Shown: positions 40,157 to 50,051, counted from the first letter of the stretch. The stretch is 56,207 nucleotides of DNA from Ruminococcus sp. (GCF_024692365.1 NZ_JAILMR010000121.1:1-56207); one strand, 5' to 3'. Made by a program: numbers and translations. Notes: a model not told the origin generated them from the sequence alone.

Positions 40157-40899
40157 TGTTCTCCTCCGTAAGTTAGCTTTATATCTATGAACTGCACAAC
40201 TATCTCGCAGACCTCGTCGTCAGCGTCAAAGCCCCAGTATGTGGGATATCTGCCGTCACCGAAGCCCGAATTGCATATTGGTATGTGGAGTTCTGTATCA
40301 GGCACCACGAAATCCAGCCTGTCGCCGCCCTCACGCTGATATTTAGGGTCGTTCTCATAGCTTTCCTTGAACAGCGCTTCCATGAAATCGTAATAGGCGT
40401 TGAACTCATCACCGTGTATCGCCGCAAGTTTGCGCAAATGTTCCACATATGCCCTTTCAGAAGCCCTGTCACAGATACAGCCAAGCCCCGCATCCACAGG
40501 AAATCCCCAGTAATCGCCGTCCTCGAAATCCGCCAGTTCAGAGGTATCCTCAGTACCTGTCAAAGCCAGAGAATAGCGCACAGCCCTTTTTTCATTGAAC
40601 TTCACACGCATAGCGGCGTTCCGCGCGCAGTCGCCGTTTCTCTCGGGGATTATGCAAAGTTCCGCAGGATATTCACCCACAGGCACGCGGAGCAAAAAGC
40701 TTTCACTGCCGTCATAAAGATATGCCAGAGGGTCAGCCACGATTATCTCCCCGGTAGGCACACTTAACGTACCGAAGGGATAGCGGAGGATACTCACGCC
40801 GAAGAGCTCGTCTTTTTCAAAATATTCGTTAAAGTCCACAGGACTTTCCAGAACGTTTTGGTACTTTTCAACATCAGCGAACCATTTTTCACTCAGCAT
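40153..40899 (-). CDS. DUF4241-like protein, 248 aa
   Basis: The closer match to DUF4241: GEIIVADPLAYLYDG, LRVPVGEYPAELCII, NAAMRVKFNEKRAVRYSLAL, GFPVDAGLGCICDRAS with the family's GxPVDAGxGC signature, and RYPTYWGFDADDEVCE. It starts at MLSEKWFAD, preceded by AAGGAG. First gene of the likely operon ending with glgP. The family has no established function. Confidence 0.7.
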   Translation of the reverse strand: MLSEKWFADVEKYQNVLESPVDFNEYFEKDELFGVSILRYPFGTLSVPTGEIIVADPLAYLYDGSESFLLRVPVGEYPAELCIIPERNGDCARNAAMRVKFNEKRAVRYSLALTGTEDTSELADFEDGDYWGFPVDAGLGCICDRASERAYVEHLRKLAAIHGDEFNAYYDFMEALFKESYENDPKYQREGGDRLDFVVPDTELHIPICNSGFGDGRYPTYWGFDADDEVCEIVVQFIDIKLTYGGEQ

Positions 40900-40959
40900 A
40901 ATATCGTCTCCTTGACTGACCTTTTTTAGGGCAGAAAATTGTAAATAAATTATAGCTAT

Positions 40960-40988
40960 ATTATAATGTATAAATTTCGTTTTGTCAA
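40960..40988 (-). promoter_or_regulatory. Consensus sigma-A promoter of the DUF4241-glgP operon
   Basis: On the minus strand TTGACA (40983-40988), 17-bp spacer, TATAAT (40960-40965), about 60 bases before the first ATG. Confidence 0.85.
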
Positions 40989-41008
40989 TATATAACAACA
41001 ACGTTGCC

Positions 41009-41028
41009 GAGAATGCCAAGGAGGAGAG
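41009..41028. repeat. Partial copy E of the GCCAAGGA repeat
   Basis: GAGAATGCCAAGGAGGAGAG: one end of the composite repeat next to the acetyltransferase stop codon. Confidence 0.5.
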
Positions 41029-41040
41029 TGTTCATGCTTC

Positions 41041-41484
41041 TTAGATCTTCCTCCGCATTTTAACATGAGGTATCCCATCTTCCAGAAATTCCTCCGAACA
41101 TACCTCAAAACCCTCTTTGGCATAAAATCCGATGGCATACACCTGCGCTTCGAGATATAGTTCTTCAACGCCATCGTACAGAAGTGCCTGCTTTACCCCC
41201 TCATGCAGAAGTCTGCCGCCCAGACCTGTGCCGCGCTCGGTGGTGACTACTCGTCCTATCTGCACGGTATGGGGTTCATCGGGCTTGATGAACAATCTCA
41301 GGCAGGAGGTACATTCGCCCTTGTCGTTCAGCGTGAAAAGGTGTCTGCATATCGGGTCTATGCCGTCAATATCCGTGTAGGCACAGTTCTGCTCTACCAC
41401 GAACACGTCGCACCTTGCTTTCAGTATCGCATGGAGCTCATACGGAGTCAGCTCCGCGAATTCTTTGCTTATTATTTCGCTCAT
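41041..41484 (-). CDS. ElaA-type GNAT N-acetyltransferase
   Basis: The 147-aa protein has the ElaA opening LTPYELHAILKARCDVFVVEQNC with YTDIDGID, the acetyl-CoA loop QIGRVVTTERGTGLGGRLLHEG and the C-terminal AIGFYAKEGFEVCSEEFLEDGIPH. The substrate is unknown. It follows the right-arm 92-aa gene at a distance of 50 bases and is the first gene of the loop on that side. Confidence 0.88.
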   Translation of the reverse strand: MSEIISKEFAELTPYELHAILKARCDVFVVEQNCAYTDIDGIDPICRHLFTLNDKGECTSCLRLFIKPDEPHTVQIGRVVTTERGTGLGGRLLHEGVKQALLYDGVEELYLEAQVYAIGFYAKEGFEVCSEEFLEDGIPHVKMRRKI

Positions 41485-41499
41485 ATCTTCACCTTAAAA

Positions 41500-41530
41500 A
41501 TCGGCGCCCCCGCTGTCCGAGAGCGCCTTG
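41500..41530 (-). terminator. Hairpin at the right arm/loop junction
   Basis: On the minus strand GGCGC...GCGCC followed by GATTTTTAA, between the 92-aa gene and the acetyltransferase gene. The stem is short, so it is a candidate only. Confidence 0.45.
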
Positions 41531-41534
41531 TTTT

Positions 41535-41813
41535 TCATTTGTATTCTACACGTATCTCGTCGCCTGAATTCAGCTGTATCTCAGCAAGCTTTGAACCGCT
41601 GTCACAGTCTTTGATATCCGAGGATACGATGTAGCTACCCTCGCCCCAGGGCTGGGTGCGGGTCATTTCTACCGACAGCACTCCGCCTATAAAAAGGTTC
41701 TCGGGCTGACCTACGGGGTCTTTCAGTTCAAGGCTGAACTCTCCGCGGGAATAATCGCAGGAAAGCCTGACTACTTCATAGTCATGCAGTCCCGAATCAG
41801 CGATTCCTGCCAT
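41535..41813 (-). CDS. Small protein of unknown function, 92 aa (right copy)
   Basis: Homologue of 14179-14457 with about 22 substitutions and no length change. It begins 1 base after pyrF, as in the left arm. SVEMTRT, PWGEGSYIVSSDI and KLAEIQLNSGDEIR are unchanged, which suggests constraint on these strands while the first half drifts. Confidence 0.65.
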   Translation of the reverse strand: MAGIADSGLHDYEVVRLSCDYSRGEFSLELKDPVGQPENLFIGGVLSVEMTRTQPWGEGSYIVSSDIKDCDSGSKLAEIQLNSGDEIRVEYK

Positions 41814-41814
41814 A

Positions 41815-42750
41815 TCAGTCAGGGAAAGCTATTCTTGGCAGGTAGGAGATGATATCCTCTTTCATGCGGATAACTTCTCTTCTTGCAGCCTTTGCGAAAT
41901 CCTGCTCGTCGCATTCCTCTTTCTTGTAAGCGCACATAACGCCGCGGGAAGAGTTGACTATTGCGCCCAGACCGTTCTTGTCGAAGCCCTTGCTAACGCC
42001 TTCAGCGCCGCCGCCCTGTGCGCCATAGCCTGGTACCAGGAAGAATGTGTGAGGCAGTGCTGCTCTCATTTCAGCCAGCTGTTCGGGATAAGTTGCACCA
42101 ACAACTGCGCCCACACCGCTGTAACCGTACTTGCCCATGACTTCACTGCCCCATTTTTCGCACATATCGCCCATAGTAGCGTAAACGGTCTTGTCGCCGA
42201 TCTTCAGATCCTGAAGTTCGCCGGAAGACTTGTTGGAAGTCTTTACCAGAACGAAAATGCCTTTGTCATACAGCTTGCACTGTTCCAGCAGGGGATTGAT
42301 GCCGTCAGAACCGAGGTAGCCGTTAACGGTCAGTGCATCAGCACCGAAAGCTTCGATCTTCTCGCCGCCCACATCGGTAAGACCCAGATGTGCAGCTGCA
42401 TAAGCTTCCATAGTAGCGCCGATATCGTTTCTCTTGCCGTCGGTCATAACGAACATACCTTTTTCCTTGGCGTACTGAATGGTCTTGTAGAGGGTTTTAA
42501 CGCCCTCATAGCCGTACATTTCGTAGTAAGCTGCCTGGGGCTTGATAGCGGGGCAGATATCGTGTATCTCATCGATTATGCACTTGTTGAATTCAAGTAT
42601 AGCCTTAGCCGCAGCTTTCAGTGTGCGGTCGTACTTCTTGAACTTCTTCTCCTTGATGAATTCGGGAACATACTCCAGCTTAGGGTCAAGTCCCACCACC
42701 GAAGGGTTCTGTGTTTTTACTATGTTTTCAATAAGTCTGTCCATTGACAT
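41815..42750 (-). CDS. pyrF: Orotidine 5'-phosphate decarboxylase, type 2 (right copy)
   Basis: Complete 311-aa protein identical to the left copy except Asp for Glu at the last position. The catalytic DGKRNDIGAT and the phosphate loop are intact. The ATG is placed at 42750 because AAGGAGG stands at the right distance; the frame extends 6 bases further through a TTG. Most of the DNA differences from the left copy are third-position changes. Confidence 0.95.
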   Translation of the reverse strand: MSMDRLIENIVKTQNPSVVGLDPKLEYVPEFIKEKKFKKYDRTLKAAAKAILEFNKCIIDEIHDICPAIKPQAAYYEMYGYEGVKTLYKTIQYAKEKGMFVMTDGKRNDIGATMEAYAAAHLGLTDVGGEKIEAFGADALTVNGYLGSDGINPLLEQCKLYDKGIFVLVKTSNKSSGELQDLKIGDKTVYATMGDMCEKWGSEVMGKYGYSGVGAVVGATYPEQLAEMRAALPHTFFLVPGYGAQGGGAEGVSKGFDKNGLGAIVNSSRGVMCAYKKEECDEQDFAKAARREVIRMKEDIISYLPRIAFPD

Positions 42751-42779
42751 CGTCAATTCCTCCTTAAATATATATCATG

Positions 42780-43172
42780 CTATAAGTAGGGATAAATCCC
42801 CGTCTTCCCGCACTCCACCGTGAACCTCAGAAAGTCCCCGATGTTTACCGCGGGCGGGTCTTTGATATCCAGCATTGAAAGTCCGTCATGGGAGAACCGC
42901 AGGAAGAAAATATCATCTGTATCCTCTATCTCGGCGGTGAAAATGTTCACTTTGCCGTCGGTGGAAATGCACTCGGTTCCGCCTTTCAGCACCTCGGCAG
43001 TACTGCCATCTATCGGCTCGTTGTTATTAAAAGTGAACTCGATACCGTAGCTTTTGCCCTTTACAGGGGTTTCACGGAAATGCCACACGCCGCGCATTTT
43101 TCCGATAGCGCATTCTGCTGTGACCATAGTGATACCATTCTCTTCGGAGATATCTGTAACTCTGATATGCAT
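42780..43172 (-). CDS. Protein of unknown function, 130 aa, right arm only
   Basis: It starts at MHIRVTDISEENG, preceded by GGAGGG; the frame is open further upstream, but that part lies within the nitroreductase gene. The protein is soluble and beta-rich with KMRGVWHFRETPVKGKSYGI and FLRFSHDGLSMLDI. It begins 1 base after the nitroreductase stop codon, so the two are coupled. Absent from the left arm. Not recognised. Confidence 0.6.
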   Translation of the reverse strand: MHIRVTDISEENGITMVTAECAIGKMRGVWHFRETPVKGKSYGIEFTFNNNEPIDGSTAEVLKGGTECISTDGKVNIFTAEIEDTDDIFFLRFSHDGLSMLDIKDPPAVNIGDFLRFTVECGKTGIYPYL

Positions 43173-43173
43173 A

Positions 43174-43704
43174 TCATTTCCCTCCGAAACCGTTGAACCA
43201 CGCTCTTTCTTCAAACGCCTTTTTCTTAGGCAGAGTCGGTTCTTCCAAAGCTTTGCCCACGGGCAGAAAGCATACCAGTTCGTACCCTTGCGGGACATTA
43301 AGTATCTCTGCCATTTTATCGCATATCCTGTCATCATCGGTGATATGACCCTCGTACCAGCAGCTTTGATAGCCCAGCTCGGTTATGGCGAGCAGCATAT
43401 TCTCGATGGCAGCAGAGTAGTCCTGCACCGCGAAGCACTTGTCGCGGTAGGCGTTTATGCGCTGTGTCAGCACACATATCATGCTCGGAGCAGTTTCGCC
43501 CACGGGCGGGTCGATGACCGGATGCAGTTTCGCAAGCAGAGTTTTGTCGTCCACCGCGATAAGGCTGGTGGTCTGCTTGTTGCACCCAGATGGGGCGCTC
43601 AGTCCTGCTTCCATTATCCTGACAAGGTCTTCGCGGGGTACGGGTGTATCCTCGTATTTCCCGCGGTAGCTGTGTCTTGCTGATATCGCTTCCAAAACGT
43701 TCAT
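43174..43704 (-). CDS. Nitroreductase-family protein, right arm only
   Basis: The 176-aa protein has the nitroreductase FMN-site opening LEAISARHSYRGKYEDTPV with SAPSGCNKQTTSLIAV, AIENMLLAITELGYQSCW and LPVGKALEEP. These small enzymes use FMN and NAD(P)H to reduce nitro or quinone groups; the physiological substrate is unknown. It occupies, with the 130-aa gene, the slot filled by the ion channel in the left arm. Confidence 0.88.
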   Translation of the reverse strand: MNVLEAISARHSYRGKYEDTPVPREDLVRIMEAGLSAPSGCNKQTTSLIAVDDKTLLAKLHPVIDPPVGETAPSMICVLTQRINAYRDKCFAVQDYSAAIENMLLAITELGYQSCWYEGHITDDDRICDKMAEILNVPQGYELVCFLPVGKALEEPTLPKKKAFEERAWFNGFGGK

Positions 43705-43744
43705 AGTTTTACCTCTGCTGTTTCATAAGTGCTGTACACTCGCC

Positions 43745-44194
43745 TTAAAGATTGCCGTCAATGCAGAATATCGTGGAGATATCCGCTGTTCTTTCGATGA
43801 ATCCCGCGGCTTCAAGGCAGAAGTCACGCTCCTCGCCGCTCATATCAGCACACTGTTTACGAAGTTGTTCTGCGATTTTCAGCCAGTCCTCTCTGCCGAA
43901 CCAGTTCGGGGAACAGCGGTCGAATTTATCCTGCACGCCCCAGCTGTCAGCAGGGTCGGGGTCGTTCACAGGGAATATCTCTTCAAATATCGGTATAAAG
44001 AACTTTTCGTAGTCTGTTCTGTAAACTGTCAGGGCTTCATACCTGTCCCAGAAGATATTGCCGTCCTCTGTTACAAAAGCAGGGGTCAGTTCTATGTTTA
44101 CGAGCTCATCGTCAGAGGAATACAGCCTGAGCTTCGTTATCCTGCGCTCTATGCCGTCCTCATTGACGATTGTCTCAACCGTTTTTCTCAGCAT
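43745..44194 (-). CDS. Conserved protein of unknown function, 149 aa (right copy)
   Basis: Same length as 12027-12476 with substitutions scattered mostly in the first half. TPAFVTEDGNIFWDRY, NWFGREDWLKIAE and FIERTADIS are conserved. AAGGAGCTGATC precedes the ATG. The variable slot begins directly downstream of it in both arms. Confidence 0.6.
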   Translation of the reverse strand: MLRKTVETIVNEDGIERRITKLRLYSSDDELVNIELTPAFVTEDGNIFWDRYEALTVYRTDYEKFFIPIFEEIFPVNDPDPADSWGVQDKFDRCSPNWFGREDWLKIAEQLRKQCADMSGEERDFCLEAAGFIERTADISTIFCIDGNL

Positions 44195-44209
44195 GGATAG
44201 ATCAGCTCC

Positions 44210-45484
44210 TTAAAGGCTGAATACCACCTTGCCGCGGCAGATGGTGTACATATTCCTGCCTTTCAGCTTTTCGCCCTTGAATACTGTGTTCTTGCTCTTT
44301 GAGTTGAGCTCTTCGGGGATAACTTCCCATTCGTAGTCGGGGTCGAAAATGCAGAGGTCGCATCTTTCGCCCACAGCTATCTTTATTGGCTCAAGCCCCA
44401 GTATCTTTCTGGGATTTACGCTCATGACTTCAACCAGTTTTGAAAGGCTCATCTTGCCTGTATGGTAAAGCTGAGTCAGCGTTACTGCAAGAGAAGTTTC
44501 CAGACCTACAACGCCGTTGGGAGCCTTCTCAAAGTCAGCCTTTTCCTCGGCGGAGTGGGGTGCATGGTCGGTTATGATGCAGTCTATGGTGCCGTCGAGC
44601 AGGGCTTCTTCCACAGCCTGTCTGTCTTTTTCAGTTCTCAGCGGGGGCGACATACGGTAGTCGGCATCACGGCTGAGAAGTTTTTCATCGGTGTATGTGA
44701 AATAGTGGGGGGCAGTTTCGCAGGTGACTTTTACGCCGTCGCGCTTTGCCGCCCTGATTATATTCACCGAGCCCCATGTGGAAACATGGCATATATGTAT
44801 CCTTGCGTCACAGCTCATGGCGAGGGTTATCTCTCGCGCGGTGATGCTGTCCTCGCTGGCTCTGTCCATGCCCTTTACGCCAAGTTTTTCCGATACTTCG
44901 CCCTTGTTGATGATACCGCCGTTGATGATATTCAGGTCTTCGCAGTGAGAAGTGATTATCATTCCGTTCTCGTTGGAAAGCTCCAGTGCTTTTCTCATAA
45001 GTTCAGCGTTTTCAACAGGTCTGCCGTCATCTGATATGGCGGTGATGCCTGTTTTTTTCAGTTCATCGTAATCGCAGAGTTCTTCACCCTTCATGCCCTT
45101 GGTCACGCAGGCGTAGGGGATAACGTCGATGCCTGTCTTTTTAGCCTTGTCGAAAACATACTTTATGCCCTCGGGGGAATCGATTGGGGGCTTGGTGTTG
45201 GGCATACACGCAACTCCTGTGAATCCGCCTGCCTTAGCGGCATTTGCTCCTGTAAGGATATCTTCCTTATAGGTAAGTCCTGGGTCGCGGAAATGTACGT
45301 GCATATCGAAAAGTCCCGGCACAGCGCAAAGTCTGCCCTTGCCGTCGATGACCCTTGTATCGTCCTCAATATCTGTAATTACGCCAATGGCGGTTATTAC
45401 ACCGCCATTGACTGCTATATCCGTGATCTTGTCCAGCCCGCTCTGAGGATCGCAGGCTCTGACATTTTTTATCAGAAGCTCCAT
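44210..45484 (-). CDS. pyrC: Dihydroorotase, class I (right copy)
   Basis: Full-length 424 aa, about 12 substitutions relative to the left copy, all outside the metal motifs DMHVHFRDPG, TSHCEDL, HICHVSTWGS and DHAPHSAEEK. Both copies therefore look functional. Confidence 0.95.
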   Translation of the reverse strand: MELLIKNVRACDPQSGLDKITDIAVNGGVITAIGVITDIEDDTRVIDGKGRLCAVPGLFDMHVHFRDPGLTYKEDILTGANAAKAGGFTGVACMPNTKPPIDSPEGIKYVFDKAKKTGIDVIPYACVTKGMKGEELCDYDELKKTGITAISDDGRPVENAELMRKALELSNENGMIITSHCEDLNIINGGIINKGEVSEKLGVKGMDRASEDSITAREITLAMSCDARIHICHVSTWGSVNIIRAAKRDGVKVTCETAPHYFTYTDEKLLSRDADYRMSPPLRTEKDRQAVEEALLDGTIDCIITDHAPHSAEEKADFEKAPNGVVGLETSLAVTLTQLYHTGKMSLSKLVEVMSVNPRKILGLEPIKIAVGERCDLCIFDPDYEWEVIPEELNSKSKNTVFKGEKLKGRNMYTICRGKVVFSL

Positions 45485-45488
45485 AGAC

Positions 45489-46058
45489 TTACTTGTTAGC
45501 TGCGTTTTCTATACGCTGGTCAGCCTTTTCGTCGCCGTTGAACTCCTTGATAGTTCTTGTTCTGTCGCAGTTGTATACACTCTCTTCGGAGTTGGACATA
45601 ATGAACTTGCAGGAAGAAGGAGCATTCATGATCTCTTCACGCTCTCTGTCTGTAAGGAAAGTCCAGCCCTTATCAGAATAAGGTTCTTCTGCCTCAAGAT
45701 TTCTGTAAGTGATCTCGGAGAACAGCTTCAGCTTTTCGCCCATATCAAAGGAAGTATCTCTGTCTGCTCTGGGGTTAAGCATCATCTTGATCTTGCCTGC
45801 CTTCTCGTTTACCTTGAACCAGCCCTGTGCATATACGTGATCTTCGTCGCTGAGCTTAACTATCCTGAATTCGCCTGATTTGTCAAAATAGAATCTGATA
45901 TCGTCATCTTCGTCTGTCCAGTAGCCCAGTATCAGCTGTCTGGTATCAGTACCTCTGTCGTGTGTGGGTTCGTTGAATACGTATGTGCATACAAATACGC
46001 CGCAGATGACTATGAGCACGAACAGTACGCCGAGTATGCCTGAAACTGCCTTTTTCAT
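45489..46058 (-). CDS. Membrane-anchored protein of unknown function, 189 aa (right copy)
   Basis: Homologue of 10161-10736 with the same N-terminal membrane helix and YWTDEDDDIRFYFDKSGEF segment. It is two residues shorter at the C-terminus. GGAGG precedes the ATG; the pyrC start follows after 4 bases. Confidence 0.6.
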   Translation of the reverse strand: MKKAVSGILGVLFVLIVICGVFVCTYVFNEPTHDRGTDTRQLILGYWTDEDDDIRFYFDKSGEFRIVKLSDEDHVYAQGWFKVNEKAGKIKMMLNPRADRDTSFDMGEKLKLFSEITYRNLEAEEPYSDKGWTFLTDREREEIMNAPSSCKFIMSNSEESVYNCDRTRTIKEFNGDEKADQRIENAANK

Positions 46059-46091
46059 TTTTGATTTCCTCCGTTCGGTGTGATTGATAGT

Positions 46092-47756
46092 TTACTTTAT
46101 TTCCAGCACAGCGCCTCTGTTGGCTGATGTTACCAGCGAAGCATAACGTGCAAGATAACCTGTCTTGATCTTGGGCTCTCTGGGAGTCCAGTTCTTTCTT
46201 CTTTCAGCAAGGACTTCATCACTTACCTTCAGTTCGATCTTGTGAGCGTTGATATCTATCGCGATGATATCGCCCTCTTCAACCAGCGCGATGTTTCCGC
46301 CCAGAGCAGCTTCGGGAGAAACGTGACCGATAGCCGCACCTCTTGTAGCGCCGCTGAAACGTCCGTCGGTGATAAGTGCAACTGTTGAGCCCAGACCCAT
46401 GCCCTGTATAGCAGATGTGGGGTTGAGCATCTCTCTCATTCCGGGGCCGCCCTTAGGACCTTCGTATCTGATTACAACAACGTCACCGGGAACAATCTTG
46501 CCGCCGCGGATAGCTTCGATAGCCTCGTCCTCGCTGTCGAATACTCTTGCGGGACCCTCATGGCTCAGCATTTCGGGAGCCACAGCAGATCTCTTTACCA
46601 CACAGGTATCGGGAGCCAGATTGCCTCTCAGCACAGCGATACCGCCGTTGGGCATATAAGGATCGTCGATAGGTCTGATGATGTTTGTATCCTTGTTTGC
46701 AACACCTGCGATGTTTTCTGCAACGGTCTTGCCTGTGCAGGTGAGGCAGTCGGTATTGATGAGGTTCTTCTTAGCCAGCTCGCCAAGTACAGCGTATACG
46801 CCGCCTGCTTCGTTGAGGTCTTCCATATAAGCATGACCTGCAGGTGCGAGGTGGCAGATATTAGGTGTTTTCTCGGAGATCTCGTTAACAAGCTCAAGAT
46901 CCAGATCAATGCCGCATTCATGAGCGATTGCGGGCAGATGGAGCATGGAGTTTGTGGAGCAGCCCAGTGCCATATCAGCTGCGATAGCGTTCTTGAAAGC
47001 ATCTTCTGTCATGATATCGCGGGGACGGATATTCTTCTTCAGCAGTTCCATTATCTGCATACCTGCCTGCTTAGCAAGCTTCAGTCTTGCAGAGTAAGCT
47101 GCGGGGATAGTGCCGTTTCCTCTCAGACCCATACCCAGTACTTCTGTCAGGCAGTTCATGGAGTTTGCGGTGTACATACCAGAACATGAACCGCAGGAAG
47201 GACAAGCCTTGTCCTCAAATTCCTGAACGTCTTCAAGGGTCATCTTGCCTGCGTTGTAAGAGCCTACTGCTTCAAACATACTTGAAAGGGAAGTCTTGCT
47301 GCCCTTTACACGTCCTGCCAGCATAGGACCACCGGATACGAATATAGTAGGAACATTCACTCTTGCGGCAGCCATCAGCAGACCGGGAACGTTTTTGTCG
47401 CAGTTGGGTATCATAACAAGTGCGTCAAAGTGATGTGCCAGAGCCATACATTCGGTGGAATCTGCGATCAGGTCTCTTGTTACCAGTGAATACTTCATGC
47501 CCTGATGTCCCATTGCGATACCATCACATACAGCGATAGCAGGGAACATAACGGGAGTACCGCCTGCCATAGCAACGCCAAGCTTTACAGCTTCAACGAT
47601 CTTGTCGATGTTCATGTGACCGGGAACGATCTCGTTGTAGGAAGAAACGATACCTATCAGAGGTCTCTCCATTTCCTCCTTAGTGAATCCCAGCGCATTG
47701 AACAGTGATCTCTGAGGGGCTTTTTCAACGCCCTCGCAAAAATAATTGTTTGACAT
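46092..47756 (-). CDS. ilvD: Dihydroxy-acid dehydratase (right copy)
   Basis: Complete 554 aa with about 10 conservative substitutions relative to 8465-10129. All cluster cysteines and the [16 protein letters not shown] motif are kept. AGAAGG precedes the ATG. With two intact ilvD copies one expects redundancy if both arms are in one genome. Confidence 0.96.
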   Translation of the reverse strand: MSNNYFCEGVEKAPQRSLFNALGFTKEEMERPLIGIVSSYNEIVPGHMNIDKIVEAVKLGVAMAGGTPVMFPAIAVCDGIAMGHQGMKYSLVTRDLIADSTECMALAHHFDALVMIPNCDKNVPGLLMAAARVNVPTIFVSGGPMLAGRVKGSKTSLSSMFEAVGSYNAGKMTLEDVQEFEDKACPSCGSCSGMYTANSMNCLTEVLGMGLRGNGTIPAAYSARLKLAKQAGMQIMELLKKNIRPRDIMTEDAFKNAIAADMALGCSTNSMLHLPAIAHECGIDLDLELVNEISEKTPNICHLAPAGHAYMEDLNEAGGVYAVLGELAKKNLINTDCLTCTGKTVAENIAGVANKDTNIIRPIDDPYMPNGGIAVLRGNLAPDTCVVKRSAVAPEMLSHEGPARVFDSEDEAIEAIRGGKIVPGDVVVIRYEGPKGGPGMREMLNPTSAIQGMGLGSTVALITDGRFSGATRGAAIGHVSPEAALGGNIALVEEGDIIAIDINAHKIELKVSDEVLAERRKNWTPREPKIKTGYLARYASLVTSANRGAVLEIK

Positions 47757-47797
47757 TCTGATTACCTTCTTTGTTTTATTTTTTCACCATCAGGTGA

Positions 47798-48466
47798 CTA
47801 TTTTATACGTTCGTAGGGTCTGCCGCCCAGTATGAATACCGATACGCCCGCAAACAGAAGCGGTATGCTGTACATCCACCAGAACTTGCGTGTGCCGAGT
47901 GGGCGTATCTCGATGATGCAGTCTGATACCGTATCAACACTGACTTCATTAGCGTAGTATGCATTGTAATAGAGCCCGTAATATTTTTCGTCCCATTTTT
48001 TTACGCTGTCAGTGACAAGCTTTTGATCTGCCTTGCGGTAGGTTATGATGCCTTCTACATCGTAGGGGATATCATCTGCTTTCAAATTATCAGAGAATAT
48101 CTGATTGTACAGATCGGTATCAAGATACTGGTCTATTACTACGCATACGTATTTTCCCGGGTCATTCTCCAATCCTATCAGGAAATATGACTTGTAAGCA
48201 CCCTCGCTTATCTCATCGGAATCTGTTGTATACAGTTCATAGGGTACAACGTTGTAATCTGTGGCACCAACCGGGGAGCCCTTTACTACATTTGATATCT
48301 GTCCCTTTACATAAGTACCACTTTTGATATCATCAAATTTCAGTTTTGACAGGTCTTGGATATTCAGGCATTTAAAAAGTATCACCAGACCGAATATCAG
48401 CACGCCGATACCTGCGAGGAAGGCTGAAATACCTATAATGTGCAGTTGGTTAAGTTTGAGCTTCAT
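47798..48466 (-). CDS. Two-TM membrane protein of unknown function, 222 aa (right copy)
   Basis: Same length and topology as 7755-8423 but with many replacements in the exposed domain. ELYTTDSDEISEGAYKSYF and the tail GGRPYERIK are unchanged. It is one of the fastest-diverging pairs in the duplication. Confidence 0.6.
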   Translation of the reverse strand: MKLKLNQLHIIGISAFLAGIGVLIFGLVILFKCLNIQDLSKLKFDDIKSGTYVKGQISNVVKGSPVGATDYNVVPYELYTTDSDEISEGAYKSYFLIGLENDPGKYVCVVIDQYLDTDLYNQIFSDNLKADDIPYDVEGIITYRKADQKLVTDSVKKWDEKYYGLYYNAYYANEVSVDTVSDCIIEIRPLGTRKFWWMYSIPLLFAGVSVFILGGRPYERIK

Positions 48467-48496
48467 ACGCTATCAGTCCAATCGGATAAAAAAATA

Positions 48497-48970
48497 TTAG
48501 TCTTTATTATCCTCATCCTCCTCGGGGACTTCTGACACGGACTCGACATCGACTATCTCGCCCTCGGGTCTGCCCTTTTCTTCAGCCTTGCGGCGTGCCA
48601 CGACATCCTCACCTGTGAAAACGCTCTTGACGTTGTCCACGGTTCTTGCAGCGTCGCTTTTCAGCTTACCGCTGCCGACATACTCCTTTGCGCCTTTGAC
48701 AGCTGCACTTGCCTTATCCTGTATTTTTCCGCTGGTCACGAATTCCTTTGTTTTTGTGACAGCTTTGCCTGCACCTTCGCCCAGTTTTCCGCTGCCGATA
48801 AATTCCTTGGTGTTCTTGACAGCTCTGCTGGCGTCATCGTGCATTCTGCCGCTCTGTACATATTCACGCATGGGGGCAACTGTCTTATCGAAACCTTCCC
48901 TGAGCTTTCCGCTCTCGACATAGTCCCTGGCGCTTCCCGCAGCTGCGGCAAGTTTATCCTTTATACTCAT
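48497..48970 (-). CDS. 20-residue-repeat protein (right copy), 157 aa
   Basis: It keeps all five 20-residue units and the Ser-Gly register of the left copy, ending one residue shorter in the acidic tail. The start MSIKDKLAAAAG follows GAGG. Differences are spread evenly over the units, without loss or gain of a repeat. Confidence 0.7.
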   Translation of the reverse strand: MSIKDKLAAAAGSARDYVESGKLREGFDKTVAPMREYVQSGRMHDDASRAVKNTKEFIGSGKLGEGAGKAVTKTKEFVTSGKIQDKASAAVKGAKEYVGSGKLKSDAARTVDNVKSVFTGEDVVARRKAEEKGRPEGEIVDVESVSEVPEEDEDNKD

Positions 48971-49047
48971 CTTAAGCCTCCTCGTTCAACAGTAAACGGT
49001 GAACTTATGTACCGTCTGCCATATGCGTTTTATGATATCCTGCGTTA

Positions 49048-50001
49048 TTACTTGCTGAGACCCAGGAATGCAGCGCCGATTATGCCTGCATCGTTGCCCA
49101 GCTTGGCGATAACTATCTCGGTGTTCTTCTCGGAATTTCTTGTGTATACTTCCTTAGCCACAAGCTCCTTGAGGGGCAGCAGCAGAGGGTCGCCCTCGTT
49201 GCAAACACCGCCGCCTATGCAGAGGATATCGGGCTGGAAGATATTTATTGTGTTAGCGATACCGCAGGCAAGATACTTGATGTAATCATCAACTACCTGC
49301 TTAGCAGCGGCGTCGCCTCTTCTCATTGCATTGAAAGCTGTTCTTGCGGAAACCTTGCCGTGATCGTCAGCCTCTTCTTTGAGTATGCTCTCGGGGTGCT
49401 TAGCAATGGCTTCGTTAGTCATGCGGATAAGTCCCGTAGCAGAGGAATATACCTCAAAACAGCCTCTTCTTCCGCAGGTACACTGGGGACCGTCAACATT
49501 TATAACGGTGTGACCTATCTCAGCGCCTGCAAAGTTGAAGCCCGAGTATATTTTCTTGTTTATGATGATACCGCCGCCCACGCCTGTGCCGAGGGTGATG
49601 CAGACAGCATCGTTAGCGCCCTTAGCAGCACCTGCAACGAATTCGCCGTATGCAGCCGCATTAGCATCGTTCTCAACGTAGCAGGGCTTGTTTATATGTG
49701 TCTTCATAAGTTCAACAACAGGGAAATTCAGGAAACCGAGGTTGTTTGAATACTCGATAACGCCTGTCTCCGAGTTTGCAGTGCCGGGGGTGCCGATGCC
49801 CACAGCCTCGATATCGTCAAGGGTCAGACCTGCTTCCTTAACAGCTTCAAGGGCTACCTTAGCCATATCAGCGCATATCTCCTCACCGGGTCTGGGGAGG
49901 TTAGTCTTGCAGCTTGTCTTAGCTACTATCTCAAAATTCTCGCTTACGACACCTGCTTTAATGTTGGTGCCTCCCAGGTCGATACCAATGTAATATTTCA
50001 T
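49048..50001 (-). CDS. ROK-family glucokinase (right copy)
   Basis: 317 aa with about 15 substitutions relative to the left copy. The ATP loop DLGGTNIKAG, VENDANAAAYGEF, AEIGHTVINVDG and the zinc motif CTCGRRGCFEVYSS are conserved. AGGAG before the ATG at 50001. Confidence 0.92.
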   Translation of the reverse strand: MKYYIGIDLGGTNIKAGVVSENFEIVAKTSCKTNLPRPGEEICADMAKVALEAVKEAGLTLDDIEAVGIGTPGTANSETGVIEYSNNLGFLNFPVVELMKTHINKPCYVENDANAAAYGEFVAGAAKGANDAVCITLGTGVGGGIIINKKIYSGFNFAGAEIGHTVINVDGPQCTCGRRGCFEVYSSATGLIRMTNEAIAKHPESILKEEADDHGKVSARTAFNAMRRGDAAAKQVVDDYIKYLACGIANTINIFQPDILCIGGGVCNEGDPLLLPLKELVAKEVYTRNSEKNTEIVIAKLGNDAGIIGAAFLGLSK

Positions 50002-50051
50002 ATTATCCAACTCCTATTGTGTATTTTATGATACGGTACCCGAGAGCACCG

